Of a DNA stretch of 64,000 nt, positions 63,026 to 64,000 are shown one piece after another. The DNA comes from CAVSWT01 sp963777515. Its GTDB lineage: Bacteria; Bacteroidota; Ignavibacteria; Ignavibacteriales; Ignavibacteriaceae. The stretch lies in the NCBI GenBank assembly GCA_963777515.1, contig CAVZQU010000015.1:1-64000 (forward strand), given 5' to 3'. The notes below the pieces were generated by a model. That model was not told where the DNA came from. It made no database searches and was given only the letters and a program-made list of their open reading frames with translations. How positions within the stretch are numbered: position 1 is the stretch's first letter; each line of letters begins with the position of its first letter. A program made the translations under genes and the position numbers.

Positions 63026-64000
63026 ATGGAAGAAAATAGAGTAATAGTTTTTGATACAACTTTAAGAGACGGTGAACAATCACCAGGTGCTTCATTAAAT
63101 GTATATGAAAAATTAGAAATTGCCAAGCAGCTTGTTAAGTTAAAAGTTGATGTCATTGAAGCTGGATTTCCAGTTTCATCCCCTACGCAGTTTGATGCTG
63201 TTAAAAGAATAACAAATGAAGTTGACGGCGCAGTAATAGCTGGTTTGGCAAGAGCAAAAGAAATCGACGTTAAATCTGCTTATGATGCTTTGAAAGGAGC
63301 TCAAAAATTTAGAATTCACACTTTCTCAAGTACTTCTGATATTCATATTCTTGGAAAGTTTGGAGATGACAGATACGGAAAAACTTTGGAAGAAAAGAGA
63401 AAAACAATAATTCAAATGTCAATTGATGCTGTATCTTATGCTAAAACTTTTACAGATGACGTTGAGTTTTCTGCTGAAGATGCCGGTAGGACAGATATAG
63501 GTTATCTTGCAGAAGTGATTGAAGCTGCAATTGAGGCTGGTGCAACTACAGTTAATATTCCTGATACAACTGGTTACACTTTCCCTTCCGAGTTTGGAGC
63601 TAAAATAACTGAATTGAGGCAAAGAGTTAAAAATATTAATAAAGCAATTATTAGTGTCCATTGCCATAATGACCTTGGACTTGCAGTTGCAAATTCCTTA
63701 AATGCAATTGAACATGGTGCAAGACAAGTTGAATGTACAATTAACGGAATAGGTGAAAGAGCAGGTAATGCTTCTCTTGAAGAAGTTGTTATGGCATTAA
63801 AAGTTCGTAAAGATATAAATAAGTGTTTTACAAATATTAAGACAGAAGAAATTTATAATGCAAGCAAAATGGTTTCTTCATTTACCGGTATTATCGTTCA
63901 GCCCAATAAAGCTTTAGTAGGCGAAAATGCTTTTGCACATGAATCTGGAATTCATCAGGACGGAATGTTAAAGGACAAACAAACTTATGAAATCCTTTCA
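63026..64000 (+). CDS. leuA: 2-Isopropylmalate synthase (3' end outside window)
   Basis: LeuA condenses acetyl-CoA with 2-oxoisovalerate, the first committed step to leucine. It starts at ATG 63026 behind AAGGAAA and stays open for 325 codons to the window edge. Motifs are VFDTTLRDGEQSPGASL, VIEAGFPVSSPTQFDAVKRI, the metal ligands in HCHNDLGLAVANSLNAIEHGARQVECTINGIGERAGNASLEEVVMAL, and ENAFAHESGIHQDGML. The C-terminal regulatory domain that gives leucine feedback would lie beyond the window. It is the fifth gene of the ilv-leu operon. Confidence 0.96.
   Translation, partial: MEENRVIVFDTTLRDGEQSPGASLNVYEKLEIAKQLVKLKVDVIEAGFPVSSPTQFDAVKRITNEVDGAVIAGLARAKEIDVKSAYDALKGAQKFRIHTFSSTSDIHILGKFGDDRYGKTLEEKRKTIIQMSIDAVSYAKTFTDDVEFSAEDAGRTDIGYLAEVIEAAIEAGATTVNIPDTTGYTFPSEFGAKITELRQRVKNINKAIISVHCHNDLGLAVANSLNAIEHGARQVECTINGIGERAGNASLEEVVMALKVRKDINKCFTNIKTEEIYNASKMVSSFTGIIVQPNKALVGENAFAHESGIHQDGMLKDKQTYEILS

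Overview
The window is AT-rich DNA, probably from a member of the Bacteroidota/Ignavibacteriota, with Ignavibacteria the best guess. I infer this from the gene set: the acetylase branch of lysine synthesis, separate nuoC and nuoD, a diphosphate-type phosphofructokinase, C-rich outer-membrane and lipoprotein genes, and a Ser/Thr kinase with a TolB-like propeller. Promoters point the same way: several unrelated genes share TTGACA-N17-TAnnTTTG, which joins a classical -35 box to the Bacteroidetes-type -7 box.

Layout. 0-6.5 kb: duplicated Ser/Thr kinase/propeller genes, a two-domain ABM protein, a GAF-SpoIIE phosphatase and small DUF genes. 6.8-10.3 kb: a decayed beta-lactamase-like gene, an arginase-like gene, and a broken copy of its 3' end beside an XRE/membrane-protein pair. 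10.4-20.3 kb: a nucleotidyltransferase-GHMP kinase fusion, a cluster of MITE-like nested palindromes, a DNA methyltransferase, and a forward run xseA-xseB-dxs-oxidoreductase-response regulator-histidine kinase. 20.3-21.1 kb: a REP-associated Y1 transposase gene between matching REP hairpins. 21.1-34.7 kb: serine hydrolase, outer-membrane proteins, M3 peptidase, nitrilase and GNAT, rplU-rpmA, two divergent mdh genes, an RsbW-like kinase and a fibronectin-type lipoprotein. 34.8-45.9 kb: kup, nuoABCDEF, ferritin, pcrA and a PPi-type phosphofructokinase.

45.9-64 kb is an amino-acid biosynthesis block. The reverse strand holds thrA-asd-thrB-thrC-proC and dapA-dapB-dapH-lysC-deacetylase. The forward strand holds ilvB-ilvN-ilvC-leuB-leuA. 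Each of the three operons starts with a strong promoter, a short leader ORF rich in codons for its own end product (Thr, Lys, or Ile/Leu/Val) and a hairpin. In each case the left arm of that hairpin can instead pair with RNA at or just after the leader stop codon. This is the architecture of ribosome-mediated attenuation. The lysine case is the most unusual, because bacterial lysine genes are usually known for riboswitch control.

Many genes, including dxs, asd, thrB, thrC and ilvB, are split by single-base shifts, mostly at homopolymers, while long genes such as thrA, pcrA and the nuo set are intact. I read most of these as consensus errors in a long-read assembly. They are annotated as single genes over their full extent. 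No tRNA, rRNA or CRISPR array was seen.
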